Source of the DNA: Hellea sp.
GTDB lineage: Bacteria > Pseudomonadota > Alphaproteobacteria > Caulobacterales > Maricaulaceae
NCBI GenBank assembly: GCA_020627655.1
Contig: JAHDGM010000013.1
Span: 1 to 60,023, forward strand
Reading direction: 5' to 3'
DNA: 60,023 nucleotides
The notes below the pieces were generated by a model. It saw only the letters and a list, made by a program, of their open reading frames with translations, ran no database searches and had not been told where the DNA came from. Within the stretch, counting starts at the first letter, position 1. Each line of letters opens with the position of its first letter. A program made the translations under genes and the position numbers. Positions 53,448 through 60,023 of the stretch are shown here, piece by piece.

Positions 53448-55169
53448 CTACTCTTTTTCAAGTTCTCTTTGAGCGTCCCGTAAGGCACGCTGCGCGGCCT
53501 GTATTTTACGACGCGCGCGGGAGCTAACTTCGTTAGTGTCCACATTTTCCAACATGTCCTTGGCTATTCCAACCATAGCCTTAGCATCGGAACCTTCCTG
53601 ATGAAATTCAAACTCAAAGTCATTATCTGTAGACAAGTGTAAAGTTCTCATGCCTTTACCATCTTCAAGTTTTTTGATGAATGTTTGAACATCACCCTCG
53701 CCATGCTTCTCAAAGAAAAGGGTCATATGCTCATTATTTTTGAGCTTCTCCATAAACTTGGCTTTTTCTTCCTCTGTCATTTTGTCTGAATCGAAGTTGA
53801 AGTGCATGTCTTTTTCTACGGTAATTGACTTGGGGAAATCACCGCTTTTCAGCTTTTCCATGAATTTTGCACGTTCTTCATCATTCATGCTGTCCACACC
53901 CATACGCTTAATGATGATAGCGTTCTTGTCCCCATCAAGATGTGGAAATTTATTACCATGCATAATCTTCATACCGCTCTTGCCTTCAATAGCGTCAAAG
54001 ATTTCAAGATCACTTTCCGGGATTTGAGTCTTGTTTCCGTTTTCATCAATTTCCCAAGCGGTTGTGACGCCATCTTTGACTTCGACTTCGATGTGACGTT
54101 TTTTAGTCGCTTCACCGTCACTTTCGACCCATTTTACAACCCGTTTTGAAACTTCGCTATGCTCTGATGACACCTCAGGCACAGCAGGCGGCGTTGGTAC
54201 ATCTGGATCGGCCATGGCAGTATAGGGCGCTGAGGCCAGCAGCGCGCCCATGGCTAATGTGCTGGCAGCTAGGCGCAGCTTGCTGGATCTTTTCGTTTGT
54301 GATTTCAAAATCATAAGTCTCTCCTTGAGGGGGTGGTGAATAGTCAGACCCAAAGGTTGGGGGCTGAACGGGGTTACAGCTGTCCTTGCAGCATGAATAA
54401 GTGTCTCGGCATAACCGGACCGGGTTTGGCTTGTGTCGCCAAATTCAGTTATGACGAACTGGTCACAAGCGGCTTCCTGATCAGCCCGGAAATATCGGGC
54501 GGCATAGTGAACCAGCGGATTAGGCCAGTTAAAGGCCCTGAAAATCAGTACCGCTAACGCTGCCCAAAGATCTCGTCTTTTGATGTGCGCAAGCTCATGG
54601 GCCAATATATAGCGTTGTTGCGATTGATCATACTCATCTGAAAATCCAAATGGGAGTATAATCATGGGCCTCCATAAATTCGTAACAAGCGGCCCTGTCT
54701 GATCTGCAGATATTCGGATTTCAGGTAAGCGCCGTAATTCCAGTTCATCTGTAAGCCCGGCCGCGAGATAAGCGGCAGAACCTGATAATGGCTCACTCTT
54801 GCGTCGCAGAGCGGTCTTGAATCTATCCTGCCGCCACAACTGCAGCGCAAGCCAAAAACAACCCACGACCAACCACGTTCCGAAAACAATGGCAGATATA
54901 TCAAACGGACTGGAAACAGGCTCAGTTAACGTGGCCTGCGAATAATAGATTACAGGCGTGCCGTTAGAAGGCTCAGCCAGGGTTTCCGGCCTTAAAATCG
55001 GTATCGCCGGCATTACCAGCCGCACCATAGGTAATGCCCAAAGAGCATAAGCCGCTTTGGCCCCGAAATGCCGCGCAAAAGGCCGCCGAACCAAAAGAAC
55101 AAATAAGATTAATCCCGTTACGGCAAAGCTGGTGGGTATGGCCCAATCTAGAAATGCATTAGCGGTCAT
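53448..55169 (-). CDS. BlaR1-like M56 membrane metalloprotease without a beta-lactam sensor
   Basis: The 573-residue protein has four N-terminal hydrophobic segments and the M56 zinc site His191-Glu-x2-His195 (AHELAHIKRRDLW), with EAACDQFV as likely third ligand. A further membrane segment lies near residue 305. The remaining extracytoplasmic part is not a penicillin-binding domain; it is a highly charged region with two KFMEKLK repeats (about residues 433 and 468) and a coiled-coil end. In BlaR1/MecR1, signal binding outside activates the protease, which removes the BlaI repressor. Here the sensed ligand must differ. The gene overlaps blaI by eleven bases. Confidence 0.82.
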   Translation of the reverse strand: MTANAFLDWAIPTSFAVTGLILFVLLVRRPFARHFGAKAAYALWALPMVRLVMPAIPILRPETLAEPSNGTPVIYYSQATLTEPVSSPFDISAIVFGTWLVVGCFWLALQLWRQDRFKTALRRKSEPLSGSAAYLAAGLTDELELRRLPEIRISADQTGPLVTNLWRPMIILPFGFSDEYDQSQQRYILAHELAHIKRRDLWAALAVLIFRAFNWPNPLVHYAARYFRADQEAACDQFVITEFGDTSQTRSGYAETLIHAARTAVTPFSPQPLGLTIHHPLKERLMILKSQTKRSSKLRLAASTLAMGALLASAPYTAMADPDVPTPPAVPEVSSEHSEVSKRVVKWVESDGEATKKRHIEVEVKDGVTTAWEIDENGNKTQIPESDLEIFDAIEGKSGMKIMHGNKFPHLDGDKNAIIIKRMGVDSMNDEERAKFMEKLKSGDFPKSITVEKDMHFNFDSDKMTEEEKAKFMEKLKNNEHMTLFFEKHGEGDVQTFIKKLEDGKGMRTLHLSTDNDFEFEFHQEGSDAKAMVGIAKDMLENVDTNEVSSRARRKIQAAQRALRDAQRELEKE

Positions 55170-55527
55170 CTTTCAGCTCCTGAATTAAAGCTTCAAGTTC
55201 CGCAATGTCTTCATCGGAAAGTCCTTGCCCGTCGGCCAGATGCGCTACAAGCGGCGCCGCCCTTCCGCCAAAAAGGCGATCACTAAGCCGCCGCGCCGCA
55301 CGAGCGGCATAATCTTTTTTGGATATAATTGGTGTATAAAGGTAGCGGCGGCCATCCTGCTGTGTGCTGATTACGTTCTTCTCAACTAATCGCGACAACA
55401 GAGTTTTGACGGTTCGTATATTCCAGTCCTTCTCTGCAAGCTGCAATGCCACATCACTTGCAGCCAATGGGCTTTCCCGCCAAAGGACATCAATGACATC
55501 CAGTTCTGCCTGAGAAATACGTTTCAT
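55159..55527 (-). CDS. BlaI/MecI-family transcriptional repressor
   Basis: The 122-residue winged-helix repressor has the family's N terminus (SQAELDVIDVLWRESPLAASDVA), the recognition helix in NIRTVKTLLSRLVEKNVI and the YTPIISKKDY beta wing, with a C-terminal dimerisation helix set. It should bind the two dyads just upstream of its own start and repress the operon it forms with the M56 protease. No beta-lactamase gene is nearby, so antibiotic resistance is not implied. Confidence 0.92.
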   Translation of the reverse strand: MKRISQAELDVIDVLWRESPLAASDVALQLAEKDWNIRTVKTLLSRLVEKNVISTQQDGRRYLYTPIISKKDYAARAARRLSDRLFGGRAAPLVAHLADGQGLSDEDIAELEALIQELKDDR

Positions 55528-55544
55528 TAGGGCTCTCTCATATT

Positions 55545-55584
55545 GATTACAGATGTAGTCATAAGACTGACTACAAGTGTGGTC
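55545..55584. promoter_or_regulatory. Two BlaI-type operator dyads
   Basis: GATTACA-GA-TGTAGTC (55545-55560) and GACTACA-AG-TGTGGTC (55569-55584) are two 16-base dyads of the TACA/TGTA class bound by BlaI/MecI repressors. Their centres are 24 bases apart, 18-57 bases before the blaI start codon, where they would cover the promoter. Confidence 0.75.
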
Positions 55585-55621
55585 AACTAAAAAAGCTGTA
55601 ATGAAAATTTAAGCTTGGATA

Positions 55622-56077
55622 CTATTTCAAAGTCGCGGCGTAAGGCATGCCGTTAAAAATGGGGTCCAAATACTTCTTGCGATTGCCTTGAGACTCCCAG
55701 CCCGAAACGCCTTTAATACAAAAGCGGGTAATCTTGGGAGCCTGGCCGTTACGAGCCAGACGGGCATCTGCGCGCTCAAAGGCACGTATATCTGAAAAAC
55801 TAGTTGTTTTCCCAAATGCACAATCCCTGATCATCTCACCAGGGGTCGTATCGGGCACCTGAATGAATTCACTGCGATTATAAGCCTTATAAGCCACATT
55901 GACCCGGTCACCCACTAGGTACTTAACAAATACCATACGGCGATATTCCGGATTATCAGAAGGTCCGCTCTCCAGCAGTAATACCGGGCTGGTATCGCCG
56001 GATTGCGCTATTGCGGTTGTCGGTAACGCCGATAGACCCATAAGGATTGAGGCGCTTATTAAACAATGTTTCAGCAT
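55622..56077 (-). CDS. Small exported protein of unknown function
   Basis: The 151-residue protein has a clear signal peptide (residues 1-24, ending A-I-A-Q). The mature part has two Cys residues (near DCAFGK and RFCIKG) that could form a disulfide. I do not recognise a family. The start at 56077 has GGGGGAT upstream; the frame extends further but without a ribosome site. It is upstream of the BlaI operators on the same strand, 94 bases from blaI, so it may be part of the same regulated region. Confidence 0.65.
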   Translation of the reverse strand: MLKHCLISASILMGLSALPTTAIAQSGDTSPVLLLESGPSDNPEYRRMVFVKYLVGDRVNVAYKAYNRSEFIQVPDTTPGEMIRDCAFGKTTSFSDIRAFERADARLARNGQAPKITRFCIKGVSGWESQGNRKKYLDPIFNGMPYAATLK

Positions 56078-56280
56078 AGAATGATCCCCCAAAACAGATA
56101 TAATTACGCTGCGTTCTATAGTGCAAGTTTCGCGCCTGTGCACGGATGAATAGCAGTAAAAATACGGAAACTCGCCTTAAACTCTCGTCATGATCCGATG
56201 AATAGGTGTTTATTTGCTATTCGATGTTCACCCATAAATGCTCTCTATTCTGCCCCGTCTTTTTCAGATAGTAACCAACC

Positions 56281-56976
56281 ATGATCTGGTTTTTACTATT
56301 CGCGACTGCCATTACGGTGACGGCTTTTCTTTTCGCCCCGCTGCTGCGCGAAAATATAGAGGGTCGCCGCTCTGTGTTCGGCATTACCGCTATTGTATCT
56401 AGCCTCTCAATTATGGGACTTTACGCCGTTTTAGGCCGGCCTGACTTGACAGGAAATATTCCAGCGCAATCCCCTCAGCATTCAGCTGAAACAGGGACGC
56501 AACAAATGACTGATTTTCGCGAAAATCAAGAGCTCATCCACAGACTTAAAACTCAGCTGGAAGAATCCGGTTCTACGGATATTCAGGGCTGGCATTTACT
56601 GGCGCGAAGCCAGATGCAAATTGGAGCTTATTCTGAGGCATTAGAAAGTTATGAAAGACTGACACAGATCGTACCGGACAATAGCGATATCAGGGCCGAA
56701 TATGATAACGCCATAGCCTATGTAAACCGGCAAATGGCCATGAAAGATGCTGCCCAAATGAGCCCGCAGGATCGTCAGAAAATGATCGAAAACATGGTGT
56801 CGGGACTAGCGGAAAGAATATACGAAAATGGCGGCACAGCCGATGAATGGACGCGATTGCTTCGAGCGCGAAAAGTTCTGAATCAGGAAGAACTTTTAGC
56901 CAGCGATATCGAGCGAATGAAACAAGAATTTGAAAACCAACCCGAAGTTATTCAGCAAATATTAGGCAACCGATAA
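56281..56976 (+). CDS. CcmI/CycH-like TPR membrane protein
   Basis: The 231-residue protein has two N-terminal membrane segments (about residues 2-20 and 31-50) and a periplasmic or cytoplasmic TPR part (about 85-215). Its MVSGLAERIYENGGTADEWTRLLRARKVL stretch follows the MxxGLAxRL pattern of CcmI, the apocytochrome c chaperone of system I maturation. No other ccm gene is in the window, and it is short for a full CcmI, so the symbol is withheld. It converges on the TIR gene with three bases between the stop codons. Confidence 0.7.
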   Translation: MIWFLLFATAITVTAFLFAPLLRENIEGRRSVFGITAIVSSLSIMGLYAVLGRPDLTGNIPAQSPQHSAETGTQQMTDFRENQELIHRLKTQLEESGSTDIQGWHLLARSQMQIGAYSEALESYERLTQIVPDNSDIRAEYDNAIAYVNRQMAMKDAAQMSPQDRQKMIENMVSGLAERIYENGGTADEWTRLLRARKVLNQEELLASDIERMKQEFENQPEVIQQILGNR

Positions 56977-56979
56977 GGG

Positions 56980-59004
56980 TTAGATATCAAGAACAATACC
57001 TTTGGTCTCCAGAAGCGTTCGAAGGTCTGCTTCTTTATCTGTGAGATTTAAATATTTGTAGGCGCGCAGTAAAAGCAATTGCTCTGAAATTGTGTAACTG
57101 TCTTTTGCGCTTAAAAGATTAATGACCTTTTTTTGAGTATCCTGAGCCGCCTTTTCGTCACCTTCGGCATGATAAAAAGATGCCTTTAAGCTATTCAGAC
57201 TGGCTATATTATATTTATCTAAAGGACGAATTTTTTCCTTTCGATAATTGCGTATCTCGGTTTCGGCATCGACTAAAATTTTAATAGCCTCTTGAGCGGA
57301 TTGTTCTTCAAACGCCTTTCGAGCCCGTAATCTATTCGCGCTGAGGACAATATCGGATGTGACCAACCATTTTTTGCCACCCTCTTTTTCCCAGAGTGAT
57401 AACACTTCTTCAAGCTCGCGATTACGATGATCTATTTCACCGCGCTTATGATGTAAGCGCGCCAAAGTTTGCTTGGATCGCATTAAATGGCGTCGCCACC
57501 CTATATTTTCGGGGTCATGCTCAAGCATTTCCGAAAACTCCGCCTGAATCTTCCGCATTAAACTTTCTGCTTCAGCATCTCTACCGCTGTTTAAAAGCAA
57601 AATAACGATGGCGCGCTCTATGTTGAGTCTTTCCCCGCGATGGGTGTAAGCGTCTGGATTATTCTTCTCTAGTGATTGAAAAATTCCCAGCTGTTTATCC
57701 CGGGTTTCAAAAAGAAACTCCATAGGCGTCGTATCTGGTAAAGCCCGGAGATACCATGTATATCCATTGGCGAATTCGAACCATTGCTCTTCCGTCAAAT
57801 CCATTTCCGGTTTGATAGATTCCAGCCTTTTTATCCCGCTCTCTATATGTGGCAATGCTGCCTCGCTTTGACCTGTTTGAAGGATCATCACTCCGAGATT
57901 TTGTTCTGCAATACCTCGGCGCCAGACTATGTTGGACTCATCAGGCTTTAACTGCTGCGCTTTGGAAAGATGCTTGGCCCCCTCTTCAAAATCTTTACGC
58001 GCCGCCGCCAAATCTCCCAACTGATAATGAATAAAACCCAGCATTTCATTATTCTCTGCATGCTCAAGCAGTATATCTACATTGTCTGGATACCGAACCC
58101 GCAGCTGCTCGGATGCCGCAACCGCACTTTGCTGCCGCAATTTAGCCGTCGTTAATTCCCCGCGTTTTTCGTCCACATCACTTAATTGCCGTAAAGTTCG
58201 TGATTGGATCCGGACGGAACTGTCTGGCAGGTCGGAAAGTTTCCTATCCTCAAAATAATCCTGAGCCTTTTCGCCAACCCGCGAGAGTAATTCCAAGCGA
58301 CCAAGTTTCTCCAGGTCATCATGGAATTCCGTGATCATAAATTCCAGAACTTGCTCAGACTTGGCTCTTTGCCGAATGACCTCTTGTTCAGAAGAATAAG
58401 CTTTCCATGCCAGTGCGCTCATCACAACTGTCAAAGCCGCCATACCCGCCGACATGATAGTATATGCCCGTAATTTACGCTGGCTTTCCCTCTGGTACAG
58501 GCCATCCAATGGATGTCCCGTAAGTGTTGATACAATTTTTAAAAACTGCAGGCGTCGATTATTTCCACGTCTGAAATCAGCCGCTAAATGTTCAGCCCCG
58601 TCGGCAGTGTCGGTATTTTCATCCCGTAACAGTGACCTCACATGGCTTTCATCAGCGCCAGAGCTAGGAATAACTGAAATAATATCATCCGCCCTGCCCA
58701 GGCTGCGCATAAAGCTTATTTCCGCCTGCACCCAACGAGAACCCACAGCATTTTCGGAACAAATTACGATTAAATAAGCACTGTCTGTTAGGGCCGCCTG
58801 AATAGAATCACTAAGGGTTGCGCCTGCCGTAAGCTCACTTTCATCCAAAAAGACAGGATATAACGCCGGACGTCGATCCTTGGCTAAAGTCTTTGGTAAC
58901 TTATAAGTTTCTAGCCCGCGATGCAGACGACGGGCATGGTTTTTATCTTTATGGTTATAGCTGATGAAGGCTTTATATCGATATCGCTTCAATTCACTAT
59001 ACAT
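56980..59004 (-). CDS. Membrane TIR-domain protein with TPR-like repeats
   Basis: The 674-residue protein has an N-terminal TIR domain (about residues 8-165). It begins YKAFISYNHKDKNHARRL and holds the putative catalytic Glu95 in SRWVQAEISF, the position used by NAD-cleaving TIR domains. A single membrane segment follows (about 181-203), then about 470 residues of helical TPR-like repeats. The TIR would lie in the cytoplasm and the repeats in the periplasm. I start at 59004, where AAGGG precedes the ATG; an ATG at 59025 or a start at 59055 is possible. Proteins of this layout recur in alphaproteobacteria, but their role is not established. It sits right after the rplQ terminator. Confidence 0.82.
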   Translation of the reverse strand: MYSELKRYRYKAFISYNHKDKNHARRLHRGLETYKLPKTLAKDRRPALYPVFLDESELTAGATLSDSIQAALTDSAYLIVICSENAVGSRWVQAEISFMRSLGRADDIISVIPSSGADESHVRSLLRDENTDTADGAEHLAADFRRGNNRRLQFLKIVSTLTGHPLDGLYQRESQRKLRAYTIMSAGMAALTVVMSALAWKAYSSEQEVIRQRAKSEQVLEFMITEFHDDLEKLGRLELLSRVGEKAQDYFEDRKLSDLPDSSVRIQSRTLRQLSDVDEKRGELTTAKLRQQSAVAASEQLRVRYPDNVDILLEHAENNEMLGFIHYQLGDLAAARKDFEEGAKHLSKAQQLKPDESNIVWRRGIAEQNLGVMILQTGQSEAALPHIESGIKRLESIKPEMDLTEEQWFEFANGYTWYLRALPDTTPMEFLFETRDKQLGIFQSLEKNNPDAYTHRGERLNIERAIVILLLNSGRDAEAESLMRKIQAEFSEMLEHDPENIGWRRHLMRSKQTLARLHHKRGEIDHRNRELEEVLSLWEKEGGKKWLVTSDIVLSANRLRARKAFEEQSAQEAIKILVDAETEIRNYRKEKIRPLDKYNIASLNSLKASFYHAEGDEKAAQDTQKKVINLLSAKDSYTISEQLLLLRAYKYLNLTDKEADLRTLLETKGIVLDI

Positions 59005-59084
59005 TGGCGCCCTTTTCGTATCCATATGCATACAGATAGACTTAACTAGCAACAAGTTAACAATGAAATTCTTATAAACGCTAT

Positions 59085-59110
59085 AAAAAAACCCGCTTCA
59101 TCGAGCGGGT
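59085..59110 (-). terminator. Rho-independent terminator after rplQ
   Basis: On the minus strand ACCCGCT-CGATGA-AGCGGGT is followed by a run of T residues, 30 bases after the rplQ stop codon. It closes the ribosomal protein operon. Confidence 0.9.
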
Positions 59111-59139
59111 TCGTTAATTCAATCGTGAAGTTGAGAGCT

Positions 59140-59559
59140 TTACGCTTCTTCACCTTGCATTTCGGCCATACGGGCATGATCGGCCGCGCCTTTAGCAGAC
59201 TCGTCACGGTCAACAAACTCGATAACAGCCATAGGCGCATTATCACCATAGCGATAACCGGCTTTTAAGACGCGGATATAGCCGCCCTGACGATCCTTGT
59301 AACGTGGCCCCAGAACATCAAACAGCTTCTTGGACATCTCTTTATTCCGAGTCCGCGCAATGGCGATGCGGCGAGAGTTCAAATCACCTTTTTTTGCAAG
59401 AGTAACGAGTTTTTCTACAAATGGACGTAGTTCTTTGGCCTTTGGCAAAGTCGTGACGATTTGCTCATGCTCGATCAAACTCGAAGACATATTAGCAAAC
59501 ATGGCTTTGCGGTGTGAACTGGTACGGTTCAGTTTGCGATGGGCAATGCGGTGGCGCAT
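59140..59559 (-). CDS. rplQ: 50S ribosomal protein L17
   Basis: The 139-residue protein has the bL17 N terminus [20 protein letters not shown], then the conserved [21 protein letters not shown] and [18 protein letters not shown]. It has a short Ala/Glu-rich tail after the core, as in many alphaproteobacteria. An AAGAGGAAT ribosome site lies before the ATG. It follows rpoA by 28 bases, the usual end of the alpha operon. Confidence 0.98.
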   Translation of the reverse strand: MRHRIAHRKLNRTSSHRKAMFANMSSSLIEHEQIVTTLPKAKELRPFVEKLVTLAKKGDLNSRRIAIARTRNKEMSKKLFDVLGPRYKDRQGGYIRVLKAGYRYGDNAPMAVIEFVDRDESAKGAADHARMAEMQGEEA

Positions 59560-59587
59560 GGCGAATTCCTCTTAACTTAATTGCGAC

Positions 59588-60023
59588 CTAAATACGGTCG
59601 TCATATTTCTTGGCAAGTTCTTCAATATTTTCTGGCGGCCAGTTCGGAGCATCCATACCCAGGTGCAGACCCATAGCAGCCAAAACTTCTTTAATTTCAT
59701 TCAATGACTTACGACCAAAGTTCGGAGTGCGAAGCATTTCAGACTCTGACTTTTGAATAAGGTCACCGATATAAACGATATTGTCATTCTTCAAGCAGTT
59801 TGCAGAACGAACAGATAGCTCAAGCTCCTCAACCTTACGCAGAAGTGCAGGATTAAAGTCGAGCTCTGGCTTATCAGCTTCGCGAATGCTGTCTTCGGGG
59901 TCATCAAAGTTAACGAAGACCTGGAATTGATCCTGAAGAATGCGCGCCGCAACATCAATCGCGTCTTCCGGCGTAACAGCACCATTTGTTTCAATATCGA
60001 TTATCAGTTTGTCATAATCCCTG
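59588..60023 (-). CDS. rpoA: RNA polymerase alpha subunit, C-terminal part
   Basis: The frame is open from the right edge to the stop codon at 59588, giving the last 144 residues. It covers the end of the N-terminal domain ([23 protein letters not shown]), the flexible linker and the whole C-terminal domain. That domain has [28 protein letters not shown] and [16 protein letters not shown], which contacts UP elements and activators. The 5' part is outside the window. Confidence 0.97.
   Translation of the reverse strand, partial: RDYDKLIIDIETNGAVTPEDAIDVAARILQDQFQVFVNFDDPEDSIREADKPELDFNPALLRKVEELELSVRSANCLKNDNIVYIGDLIQKSESEMLRTPNFGRKSLNEIKEVLAAMGLHLGMDAPNWPPENIEELAKKYDDRI

Noticed and set aside
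1-60023. CRISPR arrays, insertion sequences, prophage genes, rRNA genes
   Set aside because: No repeat-spacer pattern, transposase, phage structural gene or rRNA sequence was recognised anywhere in the window.

Overview
This is a stretch of chromosome from an alphaproteobacterium, most likely a marine member of the Caulobacterales/Hyphomonadales (inferred from gene order and protein style, not from a search). The order mutS-glnD-murJ-trpS, the run nfu-tsaB-rimI-fur-fabI, the dapF/mtaB/ftsY/yciB neighbourhood and the rpoA-rplQ end all fit that group. Base composition is near balanced over most of the window, coding density is very high, and several convergent gene pairs share or nearly share their stop codons.

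Layout. 1-2040: the 5' half of a CAT-anticodon tRNA, a periplasmic SIMPL protein, a cyclase-family hydrolase and panD with its terminator. 2040-7183: an AT-rich insert carrying one 1559-residue gene on the minus strand. It fuses a RibD/dCMP-type zinc deaminase domain, about 750 residues of unrecognised mostly helical sequence, a cobalamin-binding-type domain and a radical SAM domain with an intact CxxxCxxC motif. I do not know this architecture; it is the best candidate in the window for an undescribed system. 7184-8163: a ParB-like protein that lacks the N-terminal CTPase domain, with inverted and direct repeats around it, three of them identical to half of a parS site. 8164-12224: an aldehyde dehydrogenase, a 3-hydroxyisobutyrate-dehydrogenase-like enzyme and a BCCT transporter, which look like one uptake and oxidation operon. 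12312-14990: aconitase.

15145-27540: a TerB-like protein, yciB, an ABC-2 permease fused to an M1 aminopeptidase with its ATPase, a DMT transporter, ftsY, mtaB, a methyltransferase, a DjlA-like J protein and dapF. 27631-37699: a prolyl oligopeptidase lipoprotein, a VOC protein, a dicarboxylate symporter, slyD, a C39-like lipoprotein, comM, a PAS-linker-receiver protein with no kinase, and an AmpG-like transporter.

37787-53419 is mostly housekeeping: mutS, glnD, murJ, trpS, a copper chaperone, two tandem M48-PDZ lipoproteins, nfu, tsaB, rimI, fur, fabI, panE and a thioesterase. The thioesterase is preceded by a CRP-type site, a -10 element and a strong terminator hairpin. 53448-60023: a BlaI/BlaR1-like pair with two matching operator dyads, a small secreted protein, a CcmI-like TPR protein, a membrane TIR-TPR protein, rplQ and the 3' part of rpoA.

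I see no insertion sequence, integrase, CRISPR array or rRNA. The giant gene is the only region whose composition clearly departs from its surroundings.
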